Below the pieces are notes generated by a model. The model made no database searches. It saw nothing but the letters and a program-made list of their open reading frames with translations, and was not told the origin of the DNA. 28,432 nucleotides of DNA, taken from a virus. The stretch lies in the IMG/VR virus record IMGVR_UViG_3300046355_000226, positions 1 to 28,432 of that record; one strand, 5' to 3'. A program made the translations under genes and the position numbers. Positions 16,116 to 24,104 of the stretch are shown here, one piece after another; the first letter of the stretch is position 1; the number at the start of each line of letters is the position of its first letter.

Positions 16116-19100
16116 TTAAATTACCACCCAGGTATTATCTGGATTAAATCTTATTATACATGCGCCATTTGTTTGTGTAGCAGATTCCCAATAACAATGT
16201 CCAACTAATCTTGCTATATATCCGCTGGTAGTTGGAACATTTTCTGAAACATTTCCTGCAACAGTATCTGAAATATATAATGGTTTAGCAGCACTTTCCG
16301 ATCCAAATTGATCATGAGATTCAGTTGAATAAAAACCATGCAATAAAACTTGAATTGTTTGATCAGCTCCCCCTGTATCATTTAACACAACCCCCAATAA
16401 CCATACGGAACCTCCATTACTAGCACCTGCTCTAAACCATTTTCTGGTAGTTCTGTCCATATACACTACTTGAGTTTTAACTAAAGCTTCTCCAGAAGTT
16501 TCTGCTATTAATATTTCACCAGTTGCGTATAAAACACTCCAATCAGCTAATTCACTAAGTGTATTAGTAATTCCAGAATTTATTGTTACAGAAAATAAAG
16601 AAGGATCACCAACTCGTCCTGCAATCATTGTTCCAGTTCCACTGTCAAATTGAGCTCTATATTCAGCAACCATTCCTCCAGAACCATCTGAAGTTAAAAT
16701 TTCATTATTGTTACCTGGAACAACAGAATAACCTGTTGTACCTTGTGGTCCTTGTATTCCTGTAGTTCCGGTTGTTCCTTGAATACCTGTAGTACCTTGT
16801 CTTCCCTGAACTCCTTGAACCCCTTGCGAACCAATAGCGCCTTGAGAACCCGTTGCCCCAGTAGCTCCAATAGCACCTTGACTGCCAGTTGTTCCTTGGC
16901 TACCTGTACTTCCAATTGAACCTTGCGAACCTGTTGTTCCTGTAGCACCTTGTGCTCCGGTTGCTCCAATAGATCCTTGAGATCCAATAGCACCTTGCGC
17001 ACCAGTTGAACCCGTATTACCAGTAGTTCCTTGACGACCTTGGACACCTTGCGCACCCTGACTACCAGTTGACCCAGTAGCACCGATTGCTCCTTGTGCG
17101 CCAATAGAACCCTGTGCTCCAGTTGAGCCCGTTGTTCCTTGACTGCCGGTTGCTCCTATAGATCCTTGACTACCTACAGCACCTTGGGAACCTGTGCTTC
17201 CAATAGCACCTTGGGAACCAGTCGCGCCCGTTGTACCTTGGCGACCTTGCACACCTTGAACCCCTTGTGTACCTTGGCTACCTATTGCACCAGTTGATCC
17301 GGTTGATCCTTGACTTCCTGTAGCTCCTATCGCACCTTGGCTTCCCGTAGCTCCAGTGTTACCTGTAGCACCTTGTATTCCTGTAAGTCCTTGCGAACCT
17401 GTGCTACCTTGAGCACCGGTTAATCCTGTATTTCCTGTAGATCCTTGAGATCCTGTATTTCCAGTTATACCTTGGGAACCAGTCGCTCCTTGACTACCGG
17501 TTGAACCTGTGCTACCTTGACTTCCCGTTGCACCAATAGCTCCTTGTGAACCAATAGTTCCTTGTATTCCTTGAATACCTGTCAATCCTTGTATGCCGTT
17601 TGTTCCTTGTCTACCTTGCAGTCCTTGTATTCCCTGGATTCCTTGCGTTCCCTGAGAACCGGTTAATCCTGTAGCACCAGTAGAACCTTGCGCTCCTGTA
17701 ATTCCTTGACTGCCAGTTGCACCTGTAGAACCCTGTGATCCAGTATTTCCTGTTGTACCTTGTGAACCTACCGCACCTTGTGAACCTGTAGATCCAACTG
17801 AACCCTGACTACCAGTAGCTCCTGTTGAACCTTGTATTCCTATTGCGCCTTGAGCTCCAGTATTTCCTAACAATCCTTGAATTCCTTGAATTCCTTGAGC
17901 TCCTGTATTTCCAATTAAACCTTGTATTCCTTGTATACCAGTTAAGCCTTGTATACCTTGAATCCCAATAGCTCCTTGTATTCCGGTTACACCTTGTAAT
18001 CCAGTTATACCTTGAATACCTTGCGGACCGGTTATATTTCCTACATCATCCCATTCGGCACCGTCCCAAACCCATAAGTGTCCAGTGTCAGTGGTAATGT
18101 AACCATCTCCTACAGAACCAGTATATGAATTTGGCCAACCTGGTAATGCTGTTGATGTAGAAACACTTCCAATTATTGTTACAGATGTTCCTGATGTACC
18201 TTGAGATCCAATAAATCCTTGGATTCCTTGCGTACCCTGCACACCTTGTAAACCTGTTATACCTTGAGACCCAACTAAACCTTGTGAACCGGTTGACCCC
18301 TGCATTCCAGTAATTCCTTGTGTGCCCTGAAGACCTTGAACTCCTTGTGTGCCTTGAGAACCTTGCGATCCAATTGCACCTTGAGAACCGGTTTGTCCAA
18401 TTGCGCCTTGAGAACCTGTTGAACCTTGAGAACCTGTTGAACCAGTTGTACCTTGGGACCCTGTATCACCGGTTGTTCCTTGTGTACCAGTTGTTCCTTG
18501 AGATCCGGTACTGCCAGTTGTCCCTTGTGCTCCAGTTAATCCAAGTACGCCTTGGGTTCCTTGTACACCTTGTGTTCCTTGCGCACCCGTAGCGCCCGTG
18601 GCACCTTGACTACCAGTCACACCTTGTTGACCAACAGAACCTTGAAGTCCAACTAATCCTTGGATGCCTTGAGATCCTGTTAATCCAGTTGTTCCTTGAA
18701 TTCCATTTGTTCCTTGGCTACCTGTAGAACCCGTTGTTCCTTGGCTACCAATTTCTCCAGTTGTGCCTTGTACACCCTGTATGCCTTGAATGCCTTGTAA
18801 TCCATTTAAACCTTGCGTACCTTGAACACCTTGAAGTCCTTCTAAGCCTTGAATTCCCTGAATACCCTGTAATCCAATCAAACCTTGCAAGCCTTGTATT
18901 CCTTGTGTACCTTGACTGCCTACTAAACCTTGAGTTCCTTGTAAACCTACTGACCCTTGTGAACCAGTATTACCAGTTAAACCTTGAGGGCCTGTTGTAC
19001 CTTGGATTCCTTGTGAACCCAATATACCTTGAGATCCTGTAGCACCAATTGAACCTTGGATGCCTTCGGTTCCTTGTGCGCCAGTACTACCAACAGAACC

Positions 19101-19904
19101 TTGAGATCCTATGTTTCCTATAGTTCCCTGAATACCTTGGGTACCGACAGCGCCTTGAGTACCTGTTTGTCCTTGAGAACCAACTGTACCTTGAGCACCA
19201 ACCGTTCCTTGGCTACCAGTTACACCTTGTGCTCCAGTAATTCCTTGTGTTCCTTGGTTTCCAGTAATACCCGTAGAGCCTTGCATACCAATTGCTCCTT
19301 GTGAACCTGTAGATCCAGTACTTCCTTGTGAACCGGTATTACCCATTGTTCCTTGCACACCTTGATTTCCAACGGAACCTTGTATACCTGTATTTCCTTG
19401 CGCGCCTTGAGCACCAATGATTCCTTGAGAACCTTGACAACCCATTGCACCTTGTATTCCTTTTCCTCCTTGAATTCCTTGGATACCTTGCGGTCCTTGA
19501 ATTCCTTGGATGCCTTGAGCACCACAACAACCCTGTACACCTACATTACCTTCAGTTCCCTGAATTCCTTGAGTTCCTGTTTCACCCAATGGGCCAATAG
19601 TTCCTTGGATTCCTAAAGAACCTTGTAGTCCTTTTAAACCTTGAGCGCCTTGATTACCAGTTACACCTTGATAACCTAAATTTCCTTGAATTCCGTCAAT
19701 TCCTTGTACACCTTGCGGACCTTTATATCCTTGAACACCAGTGTTACCTTGTACACCGGTTGTACCCTGAATACCTTGAGCTGCAAATAAACCGTCAAGA
19801 CCTTGAATACCTTGAATACCAAGATCGCCTTGAATACCTGTAGTACCTTGAGGACCTCTAAGTCCTACGGTCTTTAGATAACCATTTTTGTCTACAACTT
19901 CCAT
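16116..19904 (-). CDS. Giant collagen-like fibre protein, nearly proline-free triplets
   Basis: 1262 aa. Gly-X-Y triplets run from about residue 14 to 568 and from 625 to 1055, about 330 triplets in all. Y is mostly Gln or Thr and X is Ile, Ala, Ser, Val or Leu, so the helix is not stabilised by proline as in animal collagen. The break at 568-625 is a compact beta segment with [11 protein letters not shown] and a Gly-Asp-Gly turn, like small phage fibre modules. Residues 1057-1262 are a non-collagen C-terminal domain, probably the trimerisation or receptor-binding head. A thin, very long (about 280 nm if fully extended at 0.29 nm per residue) trimeric fibre is the likely form. ATG overlaps the preceding stop by one base. 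The GC-richer triplets explain long spurious frames on both strands. Confidence 0.85.
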   Translation of the reverse strand: MEVVDKNGYLKTVGLRGPQGTTGIQGDLGIQGIQGLDGLFAAQGIQGTTGVQGNTGVQGYKGPQGVQGIDGIQGNLGYQGVTGNQGAQGLKGLQGSLGIQGTIGPLGETGTQGIQGTEGNVGVQGCCGAQGIQGIQGPQGIQGIQGGKGIQGAMGCQGSQGIIGAQGAQGNTGIQGSVGNQGVQGTMGNTGSQGSTGSTGSQGAIGMQGSTGITGNQGTQGITGAQGVTGSQGTVGAQGTVGSQGQTGTQGAVGTQGIQGTIGNIGSQGSVGSTGAQGTEGIQGSIGATGSQGILGSQGIQGTTGPQGLTGNTGSQGSVGLQGTQGLVGSQGTQGIQGLQGLIGLQGIQGIQGLEGLQGVQGTQGLNGLQGIQGIQGVQGTTGEIGSQGTTGSTGSQGTNGIQGTTGLTGSQGIQGLVGLQGSVGQQGVTGSQGATGATGAQGTQGVQGTQGVLGLTGAQGTTGSTGSQGTTGTQGTTGDTGSQGTTGSTGSQGSTGSQGAIGQTGSQGAIGSQGSQGTQGVQGLQGTQGITGMQGSTGSQGLVGSQGITGLQGVQGTQGIQGFIGSQGTSGTSVTIIGSVSTSTALPGWPNSYTGSVGDGYITTDTGHLWVWDGAEWDDVGNITGPQGIQGITGLQGVTGIQGAIGIQGIQGLTGIQGIQGLIGNTGAQGIQGIQGLLGNTGAQGAIGIQGSTGATGSQGSVGSTGSQGAVGSQGTTGNTGSQGSTGATGSQGITGAQGSTGATGLTGSQGTQGIQGIQGLQGRQGTNGIQGLTGIQGIQGTIGSQGAIGATGSQGSTGSTGSQGATGSQGITGNTGSQGSTGNTGLTGAQGSTGSQGLTGIQGATGNTGATGSQGAIGATGSQGSTGSTGAIGSQGTQGVQGVQGRQGTTGATGSQGAIGSTGSQGAVGSQGSIGATGSQGTTGSTGAQGSIGAQGAIGATGSTGSQGAQGVQGRQGTTGNTGSTGAQGAIGSQGSIGATGAQGATGTTGSQGSIGSTGSQGTTGSQGAIGATGATGSQGAIGSQGVQGVQGRQGTTGIQGTTGTTGIQGPQGTTGYSVVPGNNNEILTSDGSGGMVAEYRAQFDSGTGTMIAGRVGDPSLFSVTINSGITNTLSELADWSVLYATGEILIAETSGEALVKTQVVYMDRTTRKWFRAGASNGGSVWLLGVVLNDTGGADQTIQVLLHGFYSTESHDQFGSESAAKPLYISDTVAGNVSENVPTTSGYIARLVGHCYWESATQTNGACIIRFNPDNTWVVI

Positions 19905-20203
19905 TATTCAATTCCGCTTATATAGTAACTTGTTGTGGGAGATGTTGTTTCAACAATAAACTCATCACCTTGATTAAATATAAAATCAATTGTATCAGTC
20001 AACGTGTCACCGCCATCTAATTCTTTTTCATAGAGCAAAGTGGTTGTTTTAGTTCCCCAATCAAAAATACTAACAGACAAAGTATATCCGTTAGGATCAT
20101 TAACCCTAAAATCTAAAATTTTACTTATGCTGGTTCTTGAAAGATTTCTATGCAAGACATTGCGTCCTGTGTTTAAAACTCCTTCGCTACAAAATTCACC
20201 CAT
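19904..20203 (-). CDS. Small beta-sandwich virion protein, 99 aa
   Basis: 99 aa using ATG 20203 (MGEFCSEG). A longer frame to 20251 is rejected because its first 16 residues read through the terminator that lies just upstream. The main body shows beta strands ([20 protein letters not shown], then [19 protein letters not shown]) in a pattern of small adhesion or head-decoration proteins. It is coupled to the giant collagen gene through TAATG, so the two are probably made together, e.g. as base and stalk of one fibre. A weak TATATTAA box at 20209-20216 may start its transcript. Function inferred. Confidence 0.65.
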   Translation of the reverse strand: MGEFCSEGVLNTGRNVLHRNLSRTSISKILDFRVNDPNGYTLSVSIFDWGTKTTTLLYEKELDGGDTLTDTIDFIFNQGDEFIVETTSPTTSYYISGIE

Positions 20204-20251
20204 AGACTTTAATATACAAAAAAAGATCAAGGTACACAAGTATATGTACAT

Positions 20252-20282
20252 AAAAAAAGGCCTTACTAGAGCAAGACCTTTT
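20252..20282 (-). terminator. Rho-independent terminator after the second collagen gene
   Basis: On the minus strand the stem AAAAGGTCTT/AAGGCCTTTT (10 pairs with one T-G wobble; loop 8) is followed by a T run (20252-20258). On the plus strand the same pair would be a C-A mismatch, so it is oriented leftward, as expected 18 bases past the stop at 20301. Confidence 0.85.
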
Positions 20283-20300
20283 ATAAACTTAAACAGTTAG

Positions 20301-21287
20301 TTATGAGTGCTCAATCATTCTAACTCTATTTATTGTTGCTGCATCCGCATTAGATGTGCGCAAAATAGCAAAAATAAAATATAAATCAACTGTTGGGTCA
20401 ATAGTAACTTCATCTCTTGTGTTAGATGTCGTAGACATATCTAATGCAAATTGCTGAAGGAAATTATAACCATAAATTTTGTTACCTACTTTTTGGAAAT
20501 CTCTTGCACATCGCATCCATCCGCCATCAGCAGCTTGATTTGCACCTGTTGCAATTCTAGTTGCACCAACCAAAGAGTTGGTTGTATTTACATAAATTTG
20601 AGATTGGACAATGCCAGTAAAGTTACTTCTAAAAATACCCCAAGATGTTTCAAGTATAGCATTTGTTGCTAATGTGTTTGCAGGAACTAAAATACTTCCT
20701 GAAATGTATGGAGTTCCACTAACACCACCTGTAAGAGTGTTACCTTCTACAATAGTTCCAAGATTTTTAAGTCCTGCTAAACCACCGCCTGATGCTCCAG
20801 CTGGACCTTGTGGTCCTGTAGCTCCTTGCGCAGCCAATAAAGCCCAATGCGTTGTATCTAAATTTGGAGCAATTGTTCCATTGGTAGCTAAAATACAAAA
20901 GTAAGAAGCGCCACCATATCCAACAGCATCATCTGCTACATAATTTGTACCAGATGTCCATAAACCTTGCCAGTTTAATCCTGCTGGTCCTACTGCACCG
21001 TTTAATCCTGGTGTTCCTTGTGGTCCAGTTAATCCTGTTGCCCCAGTTAAACCTGTTGCACCTGTTGCACCTGCCGGGCCTTGTTGTCCTGGTGGAATAA
21101 CAATAACATCTAAAACATTTGCAGTTATACTATCTACAAAATCTTCACCTGTAATTGCTACTGGTTTGTAATCACTTGTGTAGTTTTTATCACGTACACC
21201 AATTGCAATTAAATCTGATTTGTCAATTGTTTTTTTGACCATCTTGGATTTGATCAAATTGAAGAAATTAATGTTGTTATTTAACAT
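20301..21287 (-). CDS. Collagen-like fibre protein with CBM5/12-like module
   Basis: 328 aa from ATG 21287; the longer TTG-started frame to 21335 is disfavoured because it would start upstream of the promoter-like box, and ATG 21242 (MVKKTIDKSDL) is a further option. Layout: N-terminal anchor, IDKSDLIAIG and SDYKPVAITGED (about 20-55); proline-containing collagen triplets 67-103; a segment WQGLWTSGTNYVADDAVGYGG (about 106-126), the pattern of chitin-binding CBM5/12 modules; a second short collagen stretch 155-168; and a beta-rich C-terminus of 160 residues. Likely a trimeric fibre with sugar-binding part, on a separate transcript (promoter at 21313-21320, terminator at 20252-20282). Confidence 0.75.
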   Translation of the reverse strand: MLNNNINFFNLIKSKMVKKTIDKSDLIAIGVRDKNYTSDYKPVAITGEDFVDSITANVLDVIVIPPGQQGPAGATGATGLTGATGLTGPQGTPGLNGAVGPAGLNWQGLWTSGTNYVADDAVGYGGASYFCILATNGTIAPNLDTTHWALLAAQGATGPQGPAGASGGGLAGLKNLGTIVEGNTLTGGVSGTPYISGSILVPANTLATNAILETSWGIFRSNFTGIVQSQIYVNTTNSLVGATRIATGANQAADGGWMRCARDFQKVGNKIYGYNFLQQFALDMSTTSNTRDEVTIDPTVDLYFIFAILRTSNADAATINRVRMIEHS

Positions 21288-21312
21288 GTCAATAATTTTA
21301 AAGTCTTTACAC

Positions 21313-21320
21313 TCAATATA
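21313..21320 (-). promoter_or_regulatory. Promoter-like -7/-33 pair before the second collagen gene
   Basis: Minus-strand TATATTGA (one step from TAnnTTTG) with an upstream TTTG (21341-21344), spacer 20 bases, the spacing of Bacteroidota promoters. The ATG at 21287 is 25 bases downstream. The -33 TTTG is made from the T-tract of the terminator just before it. Confidence 0.45.
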
Positions 21321-21341
21321 CGCAATTAAAACCAATAAAGC

Positions 21342-21375
21342 AAAAAAAAAGCTCTGAAAAATATCCAGAGCTTTT
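21342..21375 (-). terminator. Perfect-stem terminator ending the ten-gene operon
   Basis: 10-bp perfect stem AAAAGCTCTG/CAGAGCTTTT (21347-21356 with 21366-21375), 9-base loop, T-tract on the minus strand at 21342-21350. It lies 17 bases past the stop of the GroES-like gene and closes the operon that begins at 24590. Confidence 0.9.
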
Positions 21376-21392
21376 AATGAGGTTTTATGAAA

Positions 21393-21677
21393 TCAATAAA
21401 TCCCAATAATGTGAGATTCCTGAGCAACAAATTTAATTTTTCCATCAATCTCTACAGTGTCACAATAAGACAACTGACGAGGTGTGATTAAAACTTCATC
21501 TGCAGCTTTACAGAAAGTAACATCTTCTCCTACAGCATGCACTTTAAGACGCGTGTAGTGTTTTACTAAATCTGCTTCCATTGAAGCTTGTGCATCCGGA
21601 CTTAATTCTAATCCTTTAATTTTTGATTCATAAGTTGGTTTGTCCAACAATACAATCTTACCTTGCCATTTTTGCAT
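21393..21677 (-). CDS. Small beta-barrel protein, GroES-like candidate
   Basis: 94 aa. An N-terminal strand (WQGKIVLLDKPTY), then a loop region with acidic residues, then RLKVHAVGEDVTFCKAADEVLITPRQ, with the V-x-AVGxDV...K..DEVLI pattern typical of the GroES barrel, and an end VAQESHIIGIY like the 'E.DIlAi' strand. Many phages encode a co-chaperonin that helps fold capsid proteins. The mobile-loop region (residues 15-40) is longer and more helical than usual, so the match is suggestive only. Last gene of the operon, 10 bp after the preceding gene. Confidence 0.55.
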   Translation of the reverse strand: MQKWQGKIVLLDKPTYESKIKGLELSPDAQASMEADLVKHYTRLKVHAVGEDVTFCKAADEVLITPRQLSYCDTVEIDGKIKFVAQESHIIGIY

Positions 21678-21687
21678 AACTTTTTTT

Positions 21688-22002
21688 TTAAAATAATTTG
21701 TGTTGAATGTGGCGAGCTATAACTTCACCATTCTCTTTAATTTCTACTATTTCTGCATTTTCAACAGCAGTCAATGCTTCTGCTATAGAATAAGTTCCAT
21801 CCTGATTGCGTTGTTGTGTTGTAACTTGGACTATTACTGAACGCCCAGCTTGCATTGCTTTTGTTGACTTCATCCATCCTTCTGATTCAGAAGAAGCTTT
21901 AGAAATAAGTTTGAACGTGTCGCCATCTCCCCAAAACTTAATATCCTTGACATTTTTTCTAGCACCGTTGGCTGTGGTGTTGTGTAATGATTTTTCTTCC
22001 AT
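21688..22002 (-). CDS. Conserved phage protein of unknown function (FWGDGDTFKLISKAS type)
   Basis: 104 aa. It opens with SLHNTTANGARKNVKDIKFWGDGD, then SESEGWMKSTKAMQAGRSVIVQVTTQQRN and a C-terminal ENAEIVEIKENGEVI. The beta-strand alternation and the WMKSTKAM segment resemble a small, widely conserved phage protein without assigned role. It is coupled to the Acb2-like gene by a TAATG junction and lies 10 bp before the GroES-like gene. No catalytic residues are visible. Function unknown. Confidence 0.7.
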   Translation of the reverse strand: MEEKSLHNTTANGARKNVKDIKFWGDGDTFKLISKASSESEGWMKSTKAMQAGRSVIVQVTTQQRNQDGTYSIAEALTAVENAEIVEIKENGEVIARHIQHKLF

Positions 22003-22244
22003 TATTTCAAACCCTTAGCGATTCCTTTTACTCCGTACATCTGCGCTGTTTCCAATTCAGTCATTGCCAAAGCAAAAACACGTTTAGCTTCAGGATCAGT
22101 TGTTGCATTTGATTCATTGTTCATGTAATCAATAGCATCAGCCATCATACGTTTAAATGTTCCAATCTTATCATCTGCTGATGGATTGAATCCAATGTGA
22201 CATCTTTTTTCTCCAAGTGTCATTTCTCTTTCTGTGTTTTCCAT
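22002..22244 (-). CDS. Acb2-like protein: candidate anti-CBASS cyclic-nucleotide sponge
   Basis: 80 aa. It shows the pattern of the phage Acb2 (anti-CBASS 2; T4 Vs.4) family: an N-terminal charged stretch, then CHIGFNPSADDKIGTFKRMM (conserved FNPS turn with an adjoining helix) and a second helix KRVFALAMTELETAQMYGVKG (the A-x-T-x-LE-x-A-x-M-x-x-V/KA pattern). Known Acb2 proteins assemble into hexamers and bind cyclic di- and trinucleotides so that CBASS effectors are not activated. The match is by eye; the binding residues cannot be mapped here. It is in the operon led by the winged-helix regulator, coupled to the following gene. Alternative: a fold relative without sponge activity. Confidence 0.6.
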   Translation of the reverse strand: MENTEREMTLGEKRCHIGFNPSADDKIGTFKRMMADAIDYMNNESNATTDPEAKRVFALAMTELETAQMYGVKGIAKGLK

Positions 22245-22256
22245 TGTGTTGGTTTA

Positions 22257-22400
22257 TTAAAATTTACTAATTGCTACTCCAATTGCATATCCTACAAAAA
22301 TTAAGATCATTGCAATGATTGAAACTGATACAGCAGCCATAGAGAACTCATAGTTCTCCTGGCCTTTGTAATCATATTTCTTTTTATCCTCTTGCGACAT
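22257..22400 (-). CDS. 47-aa single-pass membrane protein
   Basis: 47 aa; below the size of a usual ORF call. A charged, Tyr-rich N-terminus (MSQEDKKKYDYKGQENYEFS) is followed by one membrane helix (VSIIAMILIFVGYAIGVAI). It starts 17 bases inside the end of the 195-aa gene and ends 12 bases before the Acb2-like ATG, so it is most likely a translated member of the operon. Small membrane proteins next to defence-related genes are sometimes superinfection or effector proteins, but nothing in the sequence decides this. Confidence 0.6.
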   Translation of the reverse strand: MSQEDKKKYDYKGQENYEFSMAAVSVSIIAMILIFVGYAIGVAISKF

Positions 22401-22971
22401 TTTCCAAACGGTTTAAAACATCTTGTGCCGTATGACCATCATACGGAAACTTCACAATCTCTTCTTCTGGACATTGGAATAAATCCCAGTCCTCCATTTT
22501 GTAGTGATTGGACACTTGACCTGTAGGAAGAACAGCCATCACGATAAACCAACCGCCTCCAAAACATTCCATGCCGTCATTGTGACGTTTTGATTTATGC
22601 ACATTGTACAATCCATCTTTAGTCCATGCATTAAATGCAGCAGCATTGTACATTTTTCTAAAGTTATACAACTCATCAAAAGTATGGTAGCCGTCAGACA
22701 AAGTACCAATTTGATCTTCAGAAATGTAAGTCTTTTCAAAAATATCTGGCTTGCATGGATAGAACTCACCATTAACACCTTTGATAATAAAATCACCAAG
22801 TGACGCTGTCATTACACCTTCAAGTGTAGGAATCTCAATTTTTGGTTCACCTGATGTATGTAATACAGATTGTTTACCCTGCATGAATTCTGCAATCTTG
22901 TCTACTGTTTCTAAACTTGCATCTTTAAATTGAACTGCTTCAATAGCAACTGTTTTTTTGATGTACTTCAT
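22384..22971 (-). CDS. Two-domain phage protein of unknown function
   Basis: 195 aa. Residues 1-85 contain a beta-rich domain with GDFIIKGVNGEFYPCKPDIF (a recurrent phage segment, usually a stand-alone protein), and residues 90-195 a second domain with AAFNAWTKDGLYNVHKS, KRHNDGMECFGGGWFIVMA and a Trp-Asp-Leu end. Each half resembles separate small phage proteins; here they are one chain. No known active site. First-named function none. The stop overlaps the 47-aa gene by 17 bases, and the start is 1 base after the 34-aa gene's stop. Confidence 0.7.
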   Translation of the reverse strand: MKYIKKTVAIEAVQFKDASLETVDKIAEFMQGKQSVLHTSGEPKIEIPTLEGVMTASLGDFIIKGVNGEFYPCKPDIFEKTYISEDQIGTLSDGYHTFDELYNFRKMYNAAAFNAWTKDGLYNVHKSKRHNDGMECFGGGWFIVMAVLPTGQVSNHYKMEDWDLFQCPEEEIVKFPYDGHTAQDVLNRLENVARG

Positions 22972-22972
22972 C

Positions 22973-23077
22973 TTAATTCTCTTTAATTTTGTCCATTACA
23001 TACTCTGCAGCATAAATTAATCCTACTGCTACTAAAATCCCAAGGCATGTGCCTGTTGCAACTGTTAAAATAGTCAT
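22973..23077 (-). CDS. 34-aa membrane mini-protein
   Basis: 34 aa: MTILTVATGTCLGILVAVGL, then IYAAEYVMDKIKEN. One hydrophobic helix (about residues 3-23) with a short charged tail. It fits exactly between the DUF1599 gene (1-base gap) and the 195-aa gene (1-base gap), and no other feature is there, which supports translation. Function unknown; the size and helix suit a small membrane modulator. Confidence 0.55.
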   Translation of the reverse strand: MTILTVATGTCLGILVAVGLIYAAEYVMDKIKEN

Positions 23078-23078
23078 G

Positions 23079-23435
23079 TTATTTGTTTTTTTGGTTAATA
23101 TACGATTTCAAAATTGCCAAGTAATTGATAGCATCCTCAATTGTGTCTGTGATTGCTTCATCTTTTACCATGGCTTCTTTATCCAACAAAGTGGATATAC
23201 GAGACATCTTGTCCATTAAACGAACTAAGATGCCTCTTTCTACGGTAACACCTGCTATTGTTGCATTTTCAAAATTTGCAAATGGGTTTCTGATAGTTCC
23301 CCCGTAGTCATTGTTTTTTTTAACGGCTACTTTCATGCAGTTATCAAATGTTTGTACCATATCCTGTAATAAAGGATTGTTCATAATATCCGAATCTTCT
23401 GGTGAAACACAACGGTCTCTCTCTACTTGTTCCAT
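23079..23435 (-). CDS. DUF1599 protein (nucleotide-modification associated domain 1)
   Basis: 118 aa. It contains the family pattern KKNNDYGGTIRNPFANFEN, then GILVRLMDKMSRISTLL (Arg/Asp-Lys set of the helical MazG-like fold) and AITDTIEDAINYLAILK (Asp-Thr pair). DUF1599 proteins belong to the all-alpha NTP-pyrophosphatase-like group and are often encoded near DNA base-modifying or dNTP genes; the exact reaction is not established. Here there is no recognisable thymidylate- or hydroxymethyltransferase in the window. Zero-gap neighbour of the SegE-like gene (23436), in the ten-gene operon. Confidence 0.75.
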   Translation of the reverse strand: MEQVERDRCVSPEDSDIMNNPLLQDMVQTFDNCMKVAVKKNNDYGGTIRNPFANFENATIAGVTVERGILVRLMDKMSRISTLLDKEAMVKDEAITDTIEDAINYLAILKSYINQKNK

Positions 23436-23873
23436 TTATTTTTGTTTATAAAATTTACCTAATATGTTGCCATTCAAAAACTCATCACTTTCAAGCACAC
23501 CCAATGTAAACTGGTACTTGCACTCAAAATAAGACAATTCTTGTTTGCCAAAGCAGATGTGTAAGATTTCTCTTCTAATCAACACGCCATCTTTTTTGGC
23601 TTGCTTTAATGTTTCATTACTACTATAGTAGTTTTGATATGTAGACTTACGCACACGCTTGTAAGTTTTAAGCCTTTTGTCTGTAGGAAGATCCTTCTTT
23701 GCCAATTTGGTTTTCACATCAGCATAGAAATTCTTTTTTCCAATATAGCGAACAGCCTTGCCATCAATGATCGCCATCATCTCATAAACAAATCCAACAG
23801 CTCCTTCCGGAATCATGTCTTCAGTAAATTCTTTTCCATCAAGTATCCACATATCAATATTTATTTTTGGCAC
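23436..23873 (-). CDS. SegE-like GIY-YIG endonuclease-like protein
   Basis: 145 aa. The N-terminal region has the GIY-like strand GFVYEMMAIIDGKAVRYIGKK (about 27-47), where Y-I-G matches the YIG part, followed by a basic helical stretch and YYSSNETLKQAKK (about 82-94), then RREILHICFGKQELSYFE with the conserved Arg and Glu of the family, and a C-terminal end FLNGNILGKF. This matches the SegE-type branch. SegE in T4 is a homing-type nuclease, but such proteins in phage genomes may be domesticated. Its place inside an operon (0 gap to the DUF1599 gene) argues against a simple free-standing homing element. It overlaps the next-upstream gene by 20 bases. Confidence 0.75.
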   Translation of the reverse strand: MPKINIDMWILDGKEFTEDMIPEGAVGFVYEMMAIIDGKAVRYIGKKNFYADVKTKLAKKDLPTDKRLKTYKRVRKSTYQNYYSSNETLKQAKKDGVLIRREILHICFGKQELSYFECKYQFTLGVLESDEFLNGNILGKFYKQK

Positions 23874-24099
23874 GCTTATTATAATTCTTTGTTTGGAGAC
23901 TCTTGCCGTTCTCCTTTATGTTTTTTACCTCAGCTTCTTTCCTGTGGTTGATAATTTCTTGTTTCAAAGAACCAATGATTCTGTGATTTTTAAATTTGTA
24001 GTATTCTGGAGTCAACTGATCAATACTAATTCCAATGCAAAAGGTTACTCTGTAAAACTTTACTCTTAACCCATTAATGATTCTTACAAAACTTATCAT
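23854..24099 (-). CDS. 81-aa basic protein of unknown function
   Basis: 81 aa, basic (many Lys, Arg, Asn). Strand-like N-terminal half (RVKFYRVTFCIGISIDQLT) and a helical, Lys-rich C-terminal half (EIINHRKEAEVKNIKENGK). It starts 6 bases downstream of the RepL-like gene and overlaps the SegE-like start by 20 bases, a compact arrangement that supports a real gene. No family recognised. A nucleic-acid-binding role would suit the charge but is not shown. Confidence 0.6.
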   Translation of the reverse strand: MISFVRIINGLRVKFYRVTFCIGISIDQLTPEYYKFKNHRIIGSLKQEIINHRKEAEVKNIKENGKSLQTKNYNKRAKNKY

Positions 24100-24104
24100 G
24101 ATCT

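Noticed and set aside
16583-19616. Long open frames on both strands inside the collagen gene (for example near 17104-16694, 18275-18592, 19056-19540)
   Set aside because: They are frame shadows of the Gly-X-Y repeat: low-complexity and periodic, without start context or neighbours, and they cross the real 1262-aa gene.
20204-20251. Longer start for the 99-aa virion protein
   Set aside because: The first 16 codons would lie on or directly after the terminator of the upstream gene and produce a hydrophobic extension that does not resemble the family.
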